In this document: positions 7,438-8,740 of the stretch, piece after piece | Layout of the letters: each line of letters opens with the position of its first letter | How positions within the stretch are numbered: position 1 is the first letter of the stretch | Origin: an uncultured Taibaiella sp. | GTDB lineage: Bacteria; Bacteroidota; Bacteroidia; Chitinophagales; Chitinophagaceae | Direction of reading: 5' to 3' | DNA length: 8,740 nucleotides | Assembly: GCA_946886975.1 (NCBI GenBank) | Contig: CAMPJV010000095.1 | Location: 1 to 8,740 of the forward strand | Translations under genes and position numbers: made by a program | Notes under the pieces: generated by a model | Told to the model about the DNA's origin: nothing | The model's input: only the letters and a program-made list of their open reading frames with translations | Databases searched by the model: none

Positions 7438-8361
7438 ATGGATGTTGCCAAATACATAGGACTATTCCTATTGAAAAATAGTTTCGTTTATATACATGGG
7501 CTGGGCAATCTTGAACTGAGAAAGAAACCTGCGGCGTATAACGGAGAAGTACTGCAGGCTCCGTCTTATGAAATAATCGTAACATCAATGGGTTCCATTG
7601 ATGACAACCTTGCCAACTTCATCGCCACCAATGAACAAATAAGCATCAGCAAGGCTTCCAACGCGTTACGCGAATTCAGTAGTAACGCGCGCGAAGTCAT
7701 CCATGGCGGTAAAGAAGTACCTATACCTGGCCTTGGCAAATTTGCAGAAGAACGAGGCAAGACCATATTCATTACAGATCCCGGGTTCAGCTATTCCCCA
7801 CCTGCCATAGCATCCATGAGAGTTGCTAAGCGGCAGGATGATACACCCTATACGACAAATGCAGATATACCCGCTGTAAAACCGAGGTATATCGACCCTG
7901 AAACGGAGGTTGAGGAAACGTCCATTAGTTGGGTAAAGATCTCCGCCTGGGTTGTTGGCCTTATTGTACTATCGGCAGCTATCTATTTCGGTATCCAGTA
8001 CATGATCGGAAGTGATGCCACCAATGAAGCACCCTTAATTGAGACTACTGCAGATTCTAGTACGCAGGAGCAGAACCAACCTGGCATGATGGATTCAACT
8101 CAAACGCTGACAACGGAAGCGAGTGATCTTTTGACATTCGACGTTGTTCTGAACCGCTATACGGACCTTTCAAAGGCGAAAAGGAGAGTTGATAAACTGA
8201 CCAGCTACGGCAATAATGTTCAACTCGTATCGGAAGAGGACTCATCGGTGTTCTACGTTGTTTTGCCGTTCGAGAACATTTCTCCTGCGGATACTTCGAA
8301 TCTGATGGACTCTTTGACGCGTGTATTCAACCCTACTTATGGGGTTTCCATACTTGAGTAA
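7438..8361 (+). CDS. HU-like (CCDC81-type) domains, one transmembrane helix and C-terminal SPOR-like domain
   Basis: This 307-aa protein has two N-terminal HU/IHF-fold units: about residues 1-50 (VYIHGLGNLELRKKPAAYNG, with a short beta-arm reminiscent of HU) and 52-113 (helices, then VPIPGLGKFAEERGKTIFI). Residues about 165-189 (VKISAWVVGLIVLSAAIYF) are a single membrane span. There is no cleavable signal peptide, so the N-terminus is probably cytoplasmic. Residues about 192-230 are a Thr/Ser/Gln/Glu-rich linker. Residues 233-305 fit the SPOR beta-alpha-beta-beta-alpha-beta order: TFDVVLNRY, SKAKRRVDKL, NVQLVSE, SVFYVVLPF, TSNLMDSLTRVF, YGVSIL. SPOR domains bind glycan-denuded peptidoglycan at the septum, so a role in division or nucleoid-to-wall tethering is inferred, not shown. 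Database names for the halves are likely CCDC81-HU and SPOR. It follows the barrel gene by 67 nt with no clear promoter in the gap, and its stop is 5 nt from the stop of the convergent gene. Confidence 0.85.
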   Translation: MDVAKYIGLFLLKNSFVYIHGLGNLELRKKPAAYNGEVLQAPSYEIIVTSMGSIDDNLANFIATNEQISISKASNALREFSSNAREVIHGGKEVPIPGLGKFAEERGKTIFITDPGFSYSPPAIASMRVAKRQDDTPYTTNADIPAVKPRYIDPETEVEETSISWVKISAWVVGLIVLSAAIYFGIQYMIGSDATNEAPLIETTADSSTQEQNQPGMMDSTQTLTTEASDLLTFDVVLNRYTDLSKAKRRVDKLTSYGNNVQLVSEEDSSVFYVVLPFENISPADTSNLMDSLTRVFNPTYGVSILE

Positions 8362-8366
8362 GGCCC

Positions 8367-8740
8367 CTACTTTACCTGCATCCCGAGAAGTCTTTCCATC
8401 ACCAGAAAGGTGGCAGGACAGACCGTTACATTCTTAAGAGTCAAGGCTGGCCTTTTCAGAAGCACGTCCTCATTGGTATATGGATATCTGGCACAATCGG
8501 ATGGGCGGTCCTCATAAATATCACAGGAATTATCAGCTGCAAGGAAAGGACAGGGGCTGGTCTGAGTTACATAATCTCCGTCAGTGTCCACGCGGAGGTA
8601 GTTTGACACCATGTCTCCCTCCTTCATGCCGAGCCTTTTAGCGATCCGCTTAATGTCGGGCTGTTTGAAACGGGGCGAATGATTCTTACAACAATTTGCA
8701 CATTTCAAGCAGTCAACTTTTTGGAAAGCCTCGTCATGGA
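8367..8740 (-). CDS. YkgJ-family cysteine-cluster protein, N-terminus cut by window edge
   Basis: The last about 124 codons of a YkgJ-type protein, probable Fe-S or zinc cluster protein of unknown biochemical role. The frame runs off the right edge: reading back from the edge gives HDEAFQKVDCLKCANCC, and the conserved CxxCxxCC opening (DCLKCANCC) requires these upstream codons. The in-frame TTG at 8708-8706, which could be taken as a start, falls inside the motif and is not the true start. Further cysteines follow in SPCPFL, NSCDIY, SDCARYP and VCPATF, nine in all, in the family order. The ADCAR-like segment reads DRPSDCARYPY. The stop (TAG, 8369-8367) lies 5 nt from the stop of the preceding plus-strand gene, so the pair converges. 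It is probably transcribed independently of the operon. Confidence in the family is high; the function is unknown. Confidence 0.88.
   Translation of the reverse strand, partial: HDEAFQKVDCLKCANCCKNHSPRFKQPDIKRIAKRLGMKEGDMVSNYLRVDTDGDYVTQTSPCPFLAADNSCDIYEDRPSDCARYPYTNEDVLLKRPALTLKNVTVCPATFLVMERLLGMQVK

Noticed and set aside
8341..8367. GGGG (8341-8344) and CCCC (8364-8367) as a terminator stem
   Set aside because: Only four pairs with a loop of about 19 bases and no extension of the stem or clear T tract.

Overview
The window carries five genes and reads as a chromosomal segment of a Bacteroidota bacterium, probably of the Chitinophagaceae/Sphingobacteriia type. Four things point there: a carboxypeptidase-D-like regulatory domain fused to a TonB-dependent receptor, a HU-TM-SPOR protein of the CCDC81-HU type, the YkgJ cysteine-cluster protein, and an exact Bacteroidota promoter (TTTG, 19-bp spacer, TATCTTTG). 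Base composition is moderate, no gene is interrupted, and there are no IS elements, tRNA/rRNA genes, CRISPR arrays or integrase genes.

Layout: positions 1-204 are upstream sequence ending in the promoter at 164-194. A plus-strand operon follows: (1) a 787-aa TonB-dependent outer-membrane receptor, 265-2628, with its start moved 60 nt downstream of the longest open frame; (2) a 1022-aa secreted multi-TPR protein, 2644-5712; (3) a 550-aa plugless TonB-receptor-like beta-barrel, 5718-7370; (4) a 307-aa protein with two N-terminal HU-like domains, one membrane span and a C-terminal SPOR-like domain, 7438-8361. Spacings are 15, 5 and 67 nt, so genes 1-3 are almost certainly co-transcribed and gene 4 probably is. 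A YkgJ-family cysteine-cluster protein runs toward them on the minus strand from the right edge (8740-8367) and is cut at its N-terminus by the window.

Functional picture: three of the four operon products have export signals. The first and third should sit in the outer membrane and the TPR protein in the periplasm or on the inner face of the outer membrane. The fourth would cross the inner membrane, with HU-like domains in the cytoplasm and a peptidoglycan-binding SPOR domain in the periplasm. Together they span nucleoid side, inner membrane, cell wall and outer membrane. The families are known, but the substrate of the receptor, the job of the plugless barrel and any physical link among the four cannot be read from sequence. 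This is the most interesting aspect of the window, and it is an inference from linkage. Most of the window otherwise looks like ordinary core Bacteroidota envelope genes.
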